Source: Bog-756 sp963769905 (GTDB lineage Bacteria > Actinomycetota > Acidimicrobiia > Acidimicrobiales > RAAP-2). Taken from it: 64,000 nt of DNA. Positions 23,472 to 32,074 of this stretch are shown here, in pieces. The notes under the pieces were generated by a model. The model did no database searches and was not told the DNA's origin. It worked only from the letters and a program-made list of their open reading frames with translations. The stretch spans positions 186,001 through 250,000 of the forward strand of contig CAVYNG010000002.1 of assembly GCA_963769905.1 (NCBI GenBank), in the 5' to 3' direction. Both the position numbers and the translations under genes were made by a program. Within the stretch, counting starts at the first letter, position 1; each line of letters starts with the position of its first letter.

Positions 23472-25684
23472 CCCATGCCGTCGATGATCTCGTCGAGCGT
23501 CGTCGAGGGTCGCATGACCGCGGTGGACTCCCCTTCGTCGGGGAGGTAGTAACCGCCGATGTCGACCGCCCTGCCCTGCACGGCGAGGAGCTCGGCGACG
23601 ATGGTCTCCTCACGCTCGGCCAGGGTCGCGGCCACAGGGGTGAACATCTCGGCGAGCGCGGGGTCGTCGTCCTGTGCGGCGAGCTCCTCGGCCCAGTACC
23701 GGGCGAGGTAGTAGTGGCTACCCCGGTTGTCGATCCCCCCGAGCTTGCGAGTGGGCGACTTGTCCTCCTCGAGGAAGGTGGCCGTCGCCCGGTCGAGGGT
23801 GCGGGCGAGGAGCATCGCCCGGGGATTGCCTGCCGCCTCGGCGTACAGCTCGAGACTCGGGACGAGGGCGAGGAACTCCCCGAGGCTGTCCCACCGGAGG
23901 TAGTCCTCCTTCAGGAGCTGTTGGACGTGCTTCGGCGCCGAGCCGCCCGCTCCGGTCTCGAAGAGCCCGCCGCCCGCGAGCAGCGGGACGACCGAGAGCA
24001 CCTTGGCGCTCGTGCCGAGCTCGAGGATCGGGAAGAGGTCGGTCAGGTAGTCGCGCAGCACGTTCCCGGTCACCGAGATGGTGTCCTCGCCCCGCCGGAT
24101 GCGCTCGAGCGACCGAGCCGTGGCCGCTTCGGGGGGGAGGATCTCGATGGTCAGGCCCTCGGTGTCGTACTCGGAGAGGTACTCGGTGACCTTGGCGATC
24201 AGATTTGCGTCATGGGCGCGACTCTCGTCGAGCCAGAACACGGCGGGTGTGCCGGTCGCCCGAGCCCGGATCACGGCCAGCCTGACCCAGTCGCGGATGG
24301 CCACCTCCTTCGTCTGGCACATCCGGAAGATGTCGCCGGCCGCGACCGGCTGGTCGAGCACGGTCCTCCCTGCCTCGTCGACCACCCGCACCGTGCCCTT
24401 GCGGTGGATCTCGAACGTCTTGTCGTGGCTGCCGTACTCCTCGGCGGCCCGCGCCATGAGCCCCACGTTCGGAACCGAACCCATGGTCGCCGGGTCGAAG
24501 GCACCGTGCGCCCGGCAGTCGTCGATGGTCACTGCGTAGACCCCGGCGTAGCTGGAATCGGGAACGACCGCGAGCGTGTCGGCCTCCTCGCCGTCGGGCC
24601 CCCACATGTGGCCCGAGTTGCGGATCATCGGCGGCATCGACGCGTCGATGATGACGTCGCTCGGGACGTGGAGGTTGGTGATGCCCCGGTCGGAGTCGAC
24701 CATCGCGAGTGGCGGACCGAGGGCCATCTCGGCTTCGAAGGACGCCCTGATGTCGTCCCCGCCGGGCAGGAGCTCGAGCCCGTCGAAGATCGCAGCCAAC
24801 CCGTCGTTCGGGCTCAGCTCGGCGGCGGCCAGAACGTCGCCGTAGCGGGCAAAGGTCGACGGGAAGAACGCCCGCACCACGTGCCCGAAGACGATCGGGT
24901 CGGTGACCTTCATCATGGTCGCCTTCAGGTGCACGGAGAAGAGCACGCCCTCGTCCTTGGCCCGGGCGATCTGCCCGGTGAGGAACCTTCGGAGCGCCGC
25001 CACCCGCATGACCGATGCGTCGACGACCTCGCCGGTCTCCACCGTCACGGACTCGCGCAAGACGGTGATCTCGCCGTCTGCGCCGACCAGCTCGATGCGG
25101 AGGTTGCCTTCCGGCACGATCGCCGAGCGCTCGGTCGAGCGGAAGTCATCGTCCTCCATGTGCGCGACCCGCGTCTTCGAGTCGGGCGACCATGTACCCA
25201 TCCAGTGCGGATGGGACCTGGCGTAGGCCTTCACCGCAGCCGACGCTCGCCGGTCGGAGTTCCCCTGGCGCAGCACCGGATTGACCGCGCTGCCCAAGAC
25301 CTTCTCGTAGCGGGCTCGGATCTCTCGCTCTTCGTCACTGGCCGGATCGTCGGGGTAGTGGGGGAGCGCATATCCCTTGAGCTGCAGCTCGGCGACGGCG
25401 GCCTTCAGTTGGGGAACCGAGGCCGAGATGTTGGGCAGCTTGACGATGTTCGCCTCGGGCCGACCGGTCAGCTCACCGAGCTCGGCCAGCGCGTCACGGT
25501 GTTGCTGGGCCTCGGTCAGGTGATCGGGGAAGGCGGCGAGGAGGCGACCTGCCAGTGAGATGTCCCGTGACTCCACGTTCACCCCGGCGACGCGGGTGAA
25601 TGCCTGCAGGATGGGGAGGAACGAGGACGTGGCCAGGGCCGGCGCCTCGTCGGTGTGGGTGTAGATGATGGCCGGTTCTGTCAC
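23468..25684 (-). CDS. icd: monomeric NADP-dependent isocitrate dehydrogenase
   Basis: This is the large single-chain isocitrate dehydrogenase (738 aa) that forms 2-oxoglutarate, NADPH and CO2. It starts TEPAIIYTHTDEAPALAT, and further family signatures include NIVKLPNISASVPQLKAA, TWSPDSKTRVAHMEDDDF, PNVGLMARAAEEYGSHDKTFE, VFWLDESRAHD and KSPTRKLGGIDNRGSHYYLARYW (cited in parts). GTG 25684 matches the family N-terminus; the longer open frame to 25768 is not expected to be coding. It is divergent from mdh and coupled to the downstream methyltransferase. Confidence 0.95.
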   Translation of the reverse strand: MTEPAIIYTHTDEAPALATSSFLPILQAFTRVAGVNVESRDISLAGRLLAAFPDHLTEAQQHRDALAELGELTGRPEANIVKLPNISASVPQLKAAVAELQLKGYALPHYPDDPASDEEREIRARYEKVLGSAVNPVLRQGNSDRRASAAVKAYARSHPHWMGTWSPDSKTRVAHMEDDDFRSTERSAIVPEGNLRIELVGADGEITVLRESVTVETGEVVDASVMRVAALRRFLTGQIARAKDEGVLFSVHLKATMMKVTDPIVFGHVVRAFFPSTFARYGDVLAAAELSPNDGLAAIFDGLELLPGGDDIRASFEAEMALGPPLAMVDSDRGITNLHVPSDVIIDASMPPMIRNSGHMWGPDGEEADTLAVVPDSSYAGVYAVTIDDCRAHGAFDPATMGSVPNVGLMARAAEEYGSHDKTFEIHRKGTVRVVDEAGRTVLDQPVAAGDIFRMCQTKEVAIRDWVRLAVIRARATGTPAVFWLDESRAHDANLIAKVTEYLSEYDTEGLTIEILPPEAATARSLERIRRGEDTISVTGNVLRDYLTDLFPILELGTSAKVLSVVPLLAGGGLFETGAGGSAPKHVQQLLKEDYLRWDSLGEFLALVPSLELYAEAAGNPRAMLLARTLDRATATFLEEDKSPTRKLGGIDNRGSHYYLARYWAEELAAQDDDPALAEMFTPVAATLAEREETIVAELLAVQGRAVDIGGYYLPDEGESTAVMRPSTTLDEIIDGMG

Positions 25685-25799
25685 TGCGTGTCCGCTTCTG
25701 CTCCGTTTCGCGTCGATCGGGACGGCCCTGATGCCTGCAGGCCGCGCCGTGCCGCCCAAGGAGAACACTCCGGTCGGGCCTGCTGCAACCCGACAGGAT

Positions 25800-25805
25800 T
25801 AGCCT
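25800..25805 (+). promoter_or_regulatory. -10-like element TAGCCT
   Basis: TAGCCT lies 7 nt before the mdh ATG. The 128-bp gap to the divergent icd gene has no other obvious signal. Confidence 0.35.
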
Positions 25806-25812
25806 CACCGGT

Positions 25813-26805
25813 ATGCCAGCGAAGTCACCCGTCCACGTCTCCGTGACCGGAGCGGCCGGCCAGATCGGCTACTCCCTCCTGTTCAGGATCGCCTCCGGGC
25901 AGCTCCTCGGCCCCGATCAGCCCGTCGTCCTCCGGCTCCTCGAGATCGAGCCGGGGATGAAGGCGCTCGAAGGCGTCGTGATGGAGCTCGACGACTGCGC
26001 CTTCCCGCTCCTTGCCGAGATCGTCGCCACCACCGATGCCGCCCGGGCGTTCGACGGGACGTCGTGGGCTCTCCTCGTGGGATCGGTTCCCCGCAAGGCG
26101 GGGATGGAGCGCGGCGATCTGCTCACCGTCAACGGCGGGATCTTCGGTCCCCAGGGGCGCGCCATCGGCGAGCACGCGGCGACCGACGTGCGGGTGCTTG
26201 TCGTCGGGAACCCGTGCAACACCAACTGCCTGATCGCACGCACCCACGCGCCCGACGTGCCGGACGACCGGTGGTTCGCGATGACCCGGCTCGACGAGAA
26301 TCGTGCGAAGAGCCAGCTCGCGAGCAGGGCAGGGGTGCCGGTCTCGTCGGTCGGGCACCTCGCGATCTGGGGCAACCACTCCGCGACCCAGTTCCCTGAC
26401 TTCGCCCACGCCACCATCGACAGCACCCCGTTGACCGACGTCATCCGCGACGAGGAGTGGCTGCAGGGCGAGTTCCTCACCACCGTGCAGAAGCGCGGCG
26501 CAGCGATCATCGACGCGCGCGGTCTCTCTTCGGCCGCGTCGGCCGCGAACGCCGCGATCGACTCGGTGGTGAGCATCCGCAGCGGCACCGGCAACGACGG
26601 TTGGACCTCGCTCGCGGTGGCCTCCCGCGGCGAGTACGGCATCCCCGAGGGCCTCCAGTTCGGCTTCCCGGTGCGCACCGACGGCTCCGGCGCGTGGTCG
26701 GTCGTCGAGGGCCTGTCGCACGACGGGTTCGCGAAGGAGCGGATTCGGATCACGACCGAGGAGCTCGAGGCGGAGCGGGCCGAGGTGGCTGCGCTCCTAC
26801 CGTGA
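25813..26805 (+). CDS. mdh: malate dehydrogenase
   Basis: This NAD-dependent malate dehydrogenase belongs to the group of 325-330 aa enzymes resembling the cytosolic form. The Rossmann motif is VTGAAGQIGYSLLFRIA, followed by VLRLLEIEP, VGSVPRKAGMERGDLL, NPCNTNCLIA, MTRLDENRAKSQLA with substrate arginine, and the catalytic histidine in IWGNHSATQFPD. It is 330 aa. Its stop lies within a 10-bp palindrome shared with the stop of the convergent VOC gene. With icd divergent, the two genes form a TCA-cycle locus. Confidence 0.96.
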   Translation: MPAKSPVHVSVTGAAGQIGYSLLFRIASGQLLGPDQPVVLRLLEIEPGMKALEGVVMELDDCAFPLLAEIVATTDAARAFDGTSWALLVGSVPRKAGMERGDLLTVNGGIFGPQGRAIGEHAATDVRVLVVGNPCNTNCLIARTHAPDVPDDRWFAMTRLDENRAKSQLASRAGVPVSSVGHLAIWGNHSATQFPDFAHATIDSTPLTDVIRDEEWLQGEFLTTVQKRGAAIIDARGLSSAASAANAAIDSVVSIRSGTGNDGWTSLAVASRGEYGIPEGLQFGFPVRTDGSGAWSVVEGLSHDGFAKERIRITTEELEAERAEVAALLP

Positions 26806-26809
26806 GCGC

Positions 26810-27220
26810 TCAGCCTCCCGGTGAGCCCGCCGGGATGAGCTCGATCCGGTTCCCGAACGGGTCGTCGACGTACCACTGGGGTGAACCGGGCACGTCCTCG
26901 GTGCGGCGGGTGGGATAGCCGGAGCGGTCGAGCAGCGCGGAGAGTTCGTCGAGGCCCGAGACGACGAGGGCGGGGTGGGCCTTGCGGGCCGGCCGGAACT
27001 CCTCTTCCACGCCCAGGTGGACCTTGAGCCGGCCGCGCTCGAACCAGCACCCGCCGCGTGCGGCGAGCTCGGGCGGCTTCGGCACCCGTGGGACACCGAG
27101 GAGTCCGGCGAAGAACGACTCGGCGAGGGCTTCGGCCTCCGAACCGGGAGGCATCGCGAGCTGGACGTGGTCGATCGACTCGACGCAGTAGGGGTGCGCG
27201 TCGCGCTCGGTCATCGTCAC
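26810..27220 (-). CDS. VOC-family (glyoxalase-like) protein
   Basis: The 136-aa protein has two beta-alpha-beta-beta-beta units of the vicinal-oxygen-chelate fold: SIDHVQLAMPPGSE, GRLKVHLGVEEEFRP, HPALVVSGLDEL and YVDDPFGNRIELIPAG. The conserved final glutamate of the metal site is present in NRIELI, and a His is in DHVQL. The substrate is unknown. A second in-frame ATG lies two codons in. It is convergent with mdh and upstream of no obvious pathway partner. Confidence 0.82.
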   Translation of the reverse strand: MTMTERDAHPYCVESIDHVQLAMPPGSEAEALAESFFAGLLGVPRVPKPPELAARGGCWFERGRLKVHLGVEEEFRPARKAHPALVVSGLDELSALLDRSGYPTRRTEDVPGSPQWYVDDPFGNRIELIPAGSPGG

Positions 27221-27260
27221 GACGCTATCTGCCGCTCGCCGCTCCGGCCGGCGAGGAGGG

Positions 27261-27662
27261 TCACAGGACCGGCGTTCTCAGGTCGCGCCGCAGCGGGTGG
27301 TCGGCAGGCACCTCGACCAGGTGGATGCGCAGCCCGTCGGGATCGTCGAGCCACGCCTCGACCAGTCCCCACGGCTCGAGCTGCGGCTCGCGAACGATCG
27401 GGACGTCCCGGGCCGCGAGCTCGGCGACCGCCGCCGCCACCGAGCGCACCTGGAGCCAGAGCGCGAGCTGGGACCGGCTCCGCGGTTCGTCACCGCTCCC
27501 TACCACCTCGATCAGACCGCCCCCGGCGAAGAACACCACCCCTCGTTGCTCGCCCGCACCGAACTCGCGGGCGACCGCCAGGCCGAGGCCCTCTGCGTAG
27601 AAGGCGAGCGACCGCGCCAGGTTGGACGGGTGGATGATCGTCCGGCAGGACAGCACTTCCAC
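27261..27662 (-). CDS. VOC-family protein
   Basis: The 133-aa VOC protein contains CRTIIHPSNLARSLAFYAEGLGLAVAREF, GVVFFAGGGLIEV (both cited in part), LWLQVRSVAAAVAELAARDV and WLDDPDGLRIHLVEVP. GTG 27662 was selected because GAGGAGG lies 8 nt upstream; the open frame further upstream is the shadow of the SCP2-like gene. It starts 17 bp after the SCP2-like stop, so the two are probably one transcript. The C-terminal metal ligand position reads RIHLVE rather than the usual RIELVE-type motif, so metal binding is uncertain. Confidence 0.75.
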   Translation of the reverse strand: MEVLSCRTIIHPSNLARSLAFYAEGLGLAVAREFGAGEQRGVVFFAGGGLIEVVGSGDEPRSRSQLALWLQVRSVAAAVAELAARDVPIVREPQLEPWGLVEAWLDDPDGLRIHLVEVPADHPLRRDLRTPVL

Positions 27663-27679
27663 GGCGTACCCCTCCTCGT

Positions 27680-28141
27680 TCAGTAGGTGGTCGTCGCCGA
27701 GAGGTCGGGGGTCCGCTCTCGAGCGGCCTCGAGCATCGCCTGCGCGCTCACCAGCACCGAGAGATCCCCTCGGACCCGGATTCGTCCCGCGGTGAGCGCT
27801 TCGGCCGGGGTGAGCTCTCCGGCCGAGAGCGAGACCGCGTCGGGGTAGGAGAGAACGATCGTCACGTCGGCCGTGTCGCTTGGAACGTCGCTCGGAACCG
27901 CGTCTGTCCCCTCCGGGCCGCCGCGGTCCGAGAGCGCCTGGCGCGAGAGGTGCAGGCGTCCGCCTTCCGCCCGCAGGGTCACACCGATGTCGCCGTCCGG
28001 CGCGTCGTGGACCTCCTCGACAACCACGAAGCTGCCTTCGGCTGCGCCGAGCCCGGCATCCGGACCCGGGAGCGGCAGCACGACGTCGTGGAGCGCCGCG
28101 TTGAACTCGTCGATCCACTCCTGGGTCAAAAAGCGCGCCAC
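27680..28141 (-). CDS. SCP2 sterol-binding-like domain protein
   Basis: The 153-aa protein begins MARFLTQEWIDEFNAAL and ends with the typical SCP2 segment: DVTIVLSYPDAVSLSAGELTP (cited as a short string), AGRIRVRGDLSVLVSAQ and MLEAARE. SCP2 folds bind lipids or acyl chains in a hydrophobic tunnel. No catalytic role is indicated. It lies between the succinate dehydrogenase operon and a VOC gene, all on the minus strand. Confidence 0.78.
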   Translation of the reverse strand: MARFLTQEWIDEFNAALHDVVLPLPGPDAGLGAAEGSFVVVEEVHDAPDGDIGVTLRAEGGRLHLSRQALSDRGGPEGTDAVPSDVPSDTADVTIVLSYPDAVSLSAGELTPAEALTAGRIRVRGDLSVLVSAQAMLEAARERTPDLSATTTY

Positions 28142-28162
28142 CGGTGTCCGCGCGCGGCCTGC

Positions 28163-29215
28163 TCAGGGAGCGGAGGGGTCGTCGGGGCGCGCTGTGTTCG
28201 GCGCGTCGGAACCGTCTGCACCCTCTGCACCGTCCACGTCGTCCCCGGGCTCGCCGGCGTCGGGGTCTTCACCGGGTCCGGGGATGCCGTGGACTGCGAT
28301 CACCGGCTGCACGGCCGCCGGGCCCTCGACCGGTGCTGCTTCCGCGGCCTCCTCGGCACTGCGCTTGGTCCGGCGGAGGATCTTCCTCCCGAGCCAGGCA
28401 ATGGGGTCGTAGGAGGCGTCGACCACACGCTCTTTCAGCGGGATGATCGCGTTGTCGGTGATCTTGATGTGCTCGGGGCAGACCTCGGTGCAGCACTTGG
28501 TGATGTTGCACTTGCCGATTCCCTGCTCGTGGCGGAGGAGCTCACGCCGGTCGTTGACGTCGAGCGGGTGCATCTCGAGCTCGGCCGTGCGGGCGAAGAA
28601 CCGGGGACCGGCGAAGGCCTCTTTGTTCTCCTCGTGGTCGCGGATGACGTGGCACACGTCCTGGCAGAGGAAGCACTCGATGCACTTGCGGAACTCTTGG
28701 CTCCGCTCGATGTCGATCTGCTGCATCCGGTAGCCGCCGGCCTCCTCCTCGTCGGCCGTCTTCGGCCGCGGGTCGAACGGCGGGATCCGCTTGGCGACCT
28801 CGTAGTTGTAGGACACGTCGGTGACCAGGTCGCGGAGGATGGGGAAGGCTCGCATCGGCGCGACGGTCACCGCGCCGGGCGGAAGGGTGTCCATCCGGGT
28901 CATGCACATCAACGCCGGCCGCCCGTTGATCTCCGCGGAGCACGAGCCGCACTTGCCGGCCTTGCAGTTCCACCGGCACGCGAGATCGGGCGCCTGGGTC
29001 GCCTGGACCCGGTGAATCACGTCGAGCACCACTTCGCCCTCCTGGGCGGGTAGCGAGTACTCGGTGAAGGCGCCACCGTCGGCGTCCCCCCGCCAGAGGC
29101 GCATGACCACCTCGCCCCCGGGGGCCGCGGCCTCTTCGCGGGCGGTCTCGTCTCCGGCGATCTCCTCGTCGGCGGTCTCGTCGGCGGTGTCGGTGATCTC
29201 GTCGGCGAGCGCCAT
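28163..29215 (-). CDS. sdhB: succinate dehydrogenase/fumarate reductase iron-sulfur subunit
   Basis: This electron-transfer subunit has the three expected cysteine clusters: the [2Fe-2S] set in RWNCKAGKCGSCSAEI plus C in RPALMC, then CIECFLCQDVC and CNITKCCTEVCPEHI for the [4Fe-4S] and [3Fe-4S] centres. It is 350 aa, longer than the usual 240-260, because of an acidic N-terminus of about 35 residues and an acidic Pro/Ala-rich tail after residue about 285. ATG 29215 overlaps the sdhA stop by one base. It is the third gene of the minus-strand order membrane anchor, flavoprotein, iron-sulfur. Confidence 0.95.
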   Translation of the reverse strand: MALADEITDTADETADEEIAGDETAREEAAAPGGEVVMRLWRGDADGGAFTEYSLPAQEGEVVLDVIHRVQATQAPDLACRWNCKAGKCGSCSAEINGRPALMCMTRMDTLPPGAVTVAPMRAFPILRDLVTDVSYNYEVAKRIPPFDPRPKTADEEEAGGYRMQQIDIERSQEFRKCIECFLCQDVCHVIRDHEENKEAFAGPRFFARTAELEMHPLDVNDRRELLRHEQGIGKCNITKCCTEVCPEHIKITDNAIIPLKERVVDASYDPIAWLGRKILRRTKRSAEEAAEAAPVEGPAAVQPVIAVHGIPGPGEDPDAGEPGDDVDGAEGADGSDAPNTARPDDPSAP

Positions 29216-31056
29216 CAGCCGGACTCCTCGAGCAGGACGCGGAGTTCGTCGGGCACCACCGGGATCGGTTCGGGTGCGACCGTGATCGACCGGACCGAAG
29301 GTGTGCCGCCGACGCCCCGTTCGGCCGTGTCCGGCGAGGGGATGCGTTGGACGAAGTTGATCTTCCCCATCTCGGGATCGGGCGTCGGATAGTCGTCGCG
29401 GCTGTGCCCGCCACGGCTCTCCTTGCGGTTGATCGCCCCCTGCGTCGTGAGGCGCGAGACGGTCAGCATGGCCGGGAGGTCGGTCGTCAGGTTCCAGCCC
29501 GGGTTGTACCGCCGCCCTCCGCCGATCGAGACCTTGCCGGCCCGTTCCTCGAGCACCTCGATCCGACCCATCGCCTCCTCGAGCTCGGGGCCGGTGCGGA
29601 TGATCCCCACCAGCTCCTGCATCGTCGTCTGGAGCTCGTGGTGGATCTCGTAGGGGTTCTCCCCGCCGTCGCGCTCGAAGGGCGCGACCGCTCCCTCGAG
29701 CGCGCTCTCCACTTCACCCTGATCCAATGCGATCTCTCCGTTCCGGCCCGCCGCGAAGTCGGCTGCCCCGATGCCGGCTCGGCGCCCGAAGACCAACAGG
29801 TCGGAGAGGGAGTTGCCGCCGAGGCGGTTCGAGCCGTGCATGCCGCCGGCGACCTCGCCCGCCGCGTAGAGCCCGGCCACCGAGGTCGCTTCGGTGTCCG
29901 CGTCCACCCGCACGCCGCCCATCACGTAGTGGCAGGTGGGGCCCACCTCCATCGCCTCGACGGTGATGTCCACGCCGGCGAGCTCCTTGAACTGTTGGTA
30001 CATCGAGGGAAGCCGGCGCCGGATGTACTCGGGGCTGCGTCGGGTGGCGATGTCGAGGAAGACGCCGCCGTGGGGACTCCCGCGCCCGGCCTTCACCTCG
30101 CTGTTGATCGAGCGGGCCACCTCGTCGCGAGGAAGCAGTTCGGGCGGCCGCCGCCCGGCGGAGTGGTCGTCGTACCACTTGTCGGCTTCGTCCTCCGAGT
30201 CGGCGGTCTCCTCGCGGAACATCGGCGGCACGTAGTCGAACATGAAGCGCTTCCCCTCCGAGTTGCGCAGCACGCCGCCGTCGCCGCGCACGCCCTCGGT
30301 GACCAGGATGCCCCGGACCGACAGCGGCCACACCATGCCGGTCGGGTGGAACTGCACGGCCTCCATGTCGATCATGTCCGCGCCTGCCCAGAGGCTCATC
30401 GCATGGCCGTCGCCGGTGGTCTCCCACGAGTTGGAGGTGTACAGCCAGCTCTTGCCGATCCCGCCGGTGGCGATCACCACCGCGCGGGCGCGGAAGACGA
30501 CGAACTCACCGGACGCCCGCCAGTAGCCGACCAACCCCGACACGGTCCCCTGCTCGTCGTGGAGCAGGCGGAGCACCTTCACCTCCATGAACACCTCGAT
30601 GCCCTGCGCGACGGCCTTCTGCTGCAGGGTGCGGATGAGTTCGAGGCCGGTCCGGTCGCCGATGTGCGCGAGCCGCGCGTAGCGGTGACCACCGAAGTCG
30701 CGCTGGAGGATGAGGCCGTCCTTCGTCCGGTCGAACAGTGCGCCCCACTCTTCGAGCTCGCGCACGCGGTCCGGGGACTCCTGCGCGTGGAGCTGCGCCA
30801 TCCGCCAGTTGTTCAGCATCTTGCCGCCGCGCATCGTGTCGCGGAAGTGCACCTGCCAGCTGTCCTCGTCGTAGACATTGCGGAGCGCGGCTGCGACACC
30901 GCCCTCGGCCATGACCGTGTGGGCCTTCCCGAGGAGGGACTTGCAGACGAGGGCGGTCCGCTGGCCCCTGGCGCTCGCCTCGATCGCCGCACGGAGACCG
31001 GCGCCGCCGGCACCGATCACGACGACGTCGAAGTCGTGGGTCTCGTACTCGGCCAT
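29215..31056 (-). CDS. sdhA: succinate dehydrogenase/fumarate reductase flavoprotein subunit
   Basis: This is the FAD-containing catalytic subunit (613 aa). The FAD dinucleotide fold is VVVIGAGGAGLRAAIEA, the histidyl-FAD/flavin loop is KAHTVMAEGGVAA, and the substrate region includes MEAVQFHPTG and MHGSNRLGGNSLSDLLVFGRRAG. The start follows GGAGG, which overlaps the TAG stop of the membrane-anchor gene 13 bp upstream. The gene trio resembles the Rv0249c-Rv0247c type of M. tuberculosis (recalled). Confidence 0.96.
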   Translation of the reverse strand: MAEYETHDFDVVVIGAGGAGLRAAIEASARGQRTALVCKSLLGKAHTVMAEGGVAAALRNVYDEDSWQVHFRDTMRGGKMLNNWRMAQLHAQESPDRVRELEEWGALFDRTKDGLILQRDFGGHRYARLAHIGDRTGLELIRTLQQKAVAQGIEVFMEVKVLRLLHDEQGTVSGLVGYWRASGEFVVFRARAVVIATGGIGKSWLYTSNSWETTGDGHAMSLWAGADMIDMEAVQFHPTGMVWPLSVRGILVTEGVRGDGGVLRNSEGKRFMFDYVPPMFREETADSEDEADKWYDDHSAGRRPPELLPRDEVARSINSEVKAGRGSPHGGVFLDIATRRSPEYIRRRLPSMYQQFKELAGVDITVEAMEVGPTCHYVMGGVRVDADTEATSVAGLYAAGEVAGGMHGSNRLGGNSLSDLLVFGRRAGIGAADFAAGRNGEIALDQGEVESALEGAVAPFERDGGENPYEIHHELQTTMQELVGIIRTGPELEEAMGRIEVLEERAGKVSIGGGRRYNPGWNLTTDLPAMLTVSRLTTQGAINRKESRGGHSRDDYPTPDPEMGKINFVQRIPSPDTAERGVGGTPSVRSITVAPEPIPVVPDELRVLLEESG

Positions 31057-31069
31057 GGTGGTCGACCTC

Positions 31070-31894
31070 CTAGAAGTGGAAGCCGTAGTCGTGGATGGTC
31101 CCGCTCGCCACCAACCGCACGTAGAGGTCGGTGAAGGTGACGAAGGCGAAGCTCAACCACGCGAACAGCATGTGGTGGGCGTTGAGCGGCGACAAGGTCT
31201 TCCACAGCCGGTAGCGCAGCGGCGACTTGGAGAACTGCTTGAGGCCGCCGCCGCAGAGATGGCGGCAGGCGTGGCAACTCAGCGAGTACAGCCAGAGCAG
31301 CAGTGCGTTCACGCAGAGGACAGCCGTCCCGATGCTGATGCCGATCCCGTTGCCGGGCTGGCGGAAGGCCTCGACCGCGTCGATGGTAAGGATCACGTTG
31401 AAGATCAAGAGGATGACGAAGAAGTAGCGGTGGATGTTCTGCAGGATCAGGGGGAACCGCGACTCGCCGGTGTAGGAGCGGTGTGCGTCGGCGACGCCGC
31501 AGGCGGGCGGCGCGAGCCAGAACGACCGGTAGTACGCCTTGCGGTAGTAGTAGCAGGTGAGCCGGAAGCTGAGAGGGAACACGAGGATCAAGAGCGCCGG
31601 CGAGATCGTCCACCAGGTGATGACGAAGCCCCCGTGGCTCCCGGGTACGCAGCTCTCGGTGAGACAGGGCGAGTAGAACGGGGAGATCAGGTTGCGATGG
31701 AGCGTGGCCCCCGCGAAGTAGTCCTTGTTGACGAACGCAGCCCAGGTTCCGTAGGCGACGAACAAGGTGAGCACGGTCACCGTCACCACCGGTTGGACCC
31801 ACCACCGGTCCTCTCGGAGCGTCGGCACGTCGGGTCCTCCGCGGATGCCACCGAGGACGACCGGTGTGACGCTCACCTCCTCGACCGTGGTCAC
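31070..31894 (-). CDS. sdhC: succinate dehydrogenase cytochrome b-type membrane anchor (single five-helix subunit)
   Basis: The 274-aa protein has about five hydrophobic helices (TVTVLTLFVAYGTWAAF, ITWWTISPALLILVFPL, YFFVILLIFNVILTI, LCVNALLLWLYSLSC, HMLFAWLSFAFVTFT). Several histidines, notably QNIHRYFF, SCHACRHLC and NAHHML, could ligate haem b. It looks like a fused SdhC/SdhD anchor, so no sdhD is expected. GTG 31894 follows GAGGAGGAAAG, an excellent ribosome site; the longer frame upstream is a shadow. It is the first gene of the sdh operon, divergent from the AAA gene across 180 bp. Confidence 0.9.
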   Translation of the reverse strand: MTTVEEVSVTPVVLGGIRGGPDVPTLREDRWWVQPVVTVTVLTLFVAYGTWAAFVNKDYFAGATLHRNLISPFYSPCLTESCVPGSHGGFVITWWTISPALLILVFPLSFRLTCYYYRKAYYRSFWLAPPACGVADAHRSYTGESRFPLILQNIHRYFFVILLIFNVILTIDAVEAFRQPGNGIGISIGTAVLCVNALLLWLYSLSCHACRHLCGGGLKQFSKSPLRYRLWKTLSPLNAHHMLFAWLSFAFVTFTDLYVRLVASGTIHDYGFHF

Positions 31895-32061
31895 GTCTTT
31901 CCTCCTCGTGGCAATTCGGTGACGACCGGATCCGTCGCGCGCGTATCCGAGCGGCCGGTTCGCTGACGGACCTTCATCTTTCCATCCCTGCGCACGGGGT
32001 GCGAAACCTCTGCGGCCCTCCCGTGCCAGGTCGCGCTGTGCCGCCTCAGGGTCGCCACGCG

Positions 32062-32067
32062 TAGGCT
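32062..32067 (+). promoter_or_regulatory. -10-like element TAGGCT
   Basis: TAGGCT lies 7 nt before the ATG at 32075 of the AAA ATPase gene, with no ribosome site between. The same hexamer and spacing recur before the DivIVA-type gene. Confidence 0.4.
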
Positions 32068-32074
32068 CACCCCC

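Noticed and set aside
26803..26812. TGAGCGCTCA as an operator
   Set aside because: It is formed by two convergent stop codons with GCGC between them; a regulatory role at a 3' junction is unlikely and chance is sufficient.
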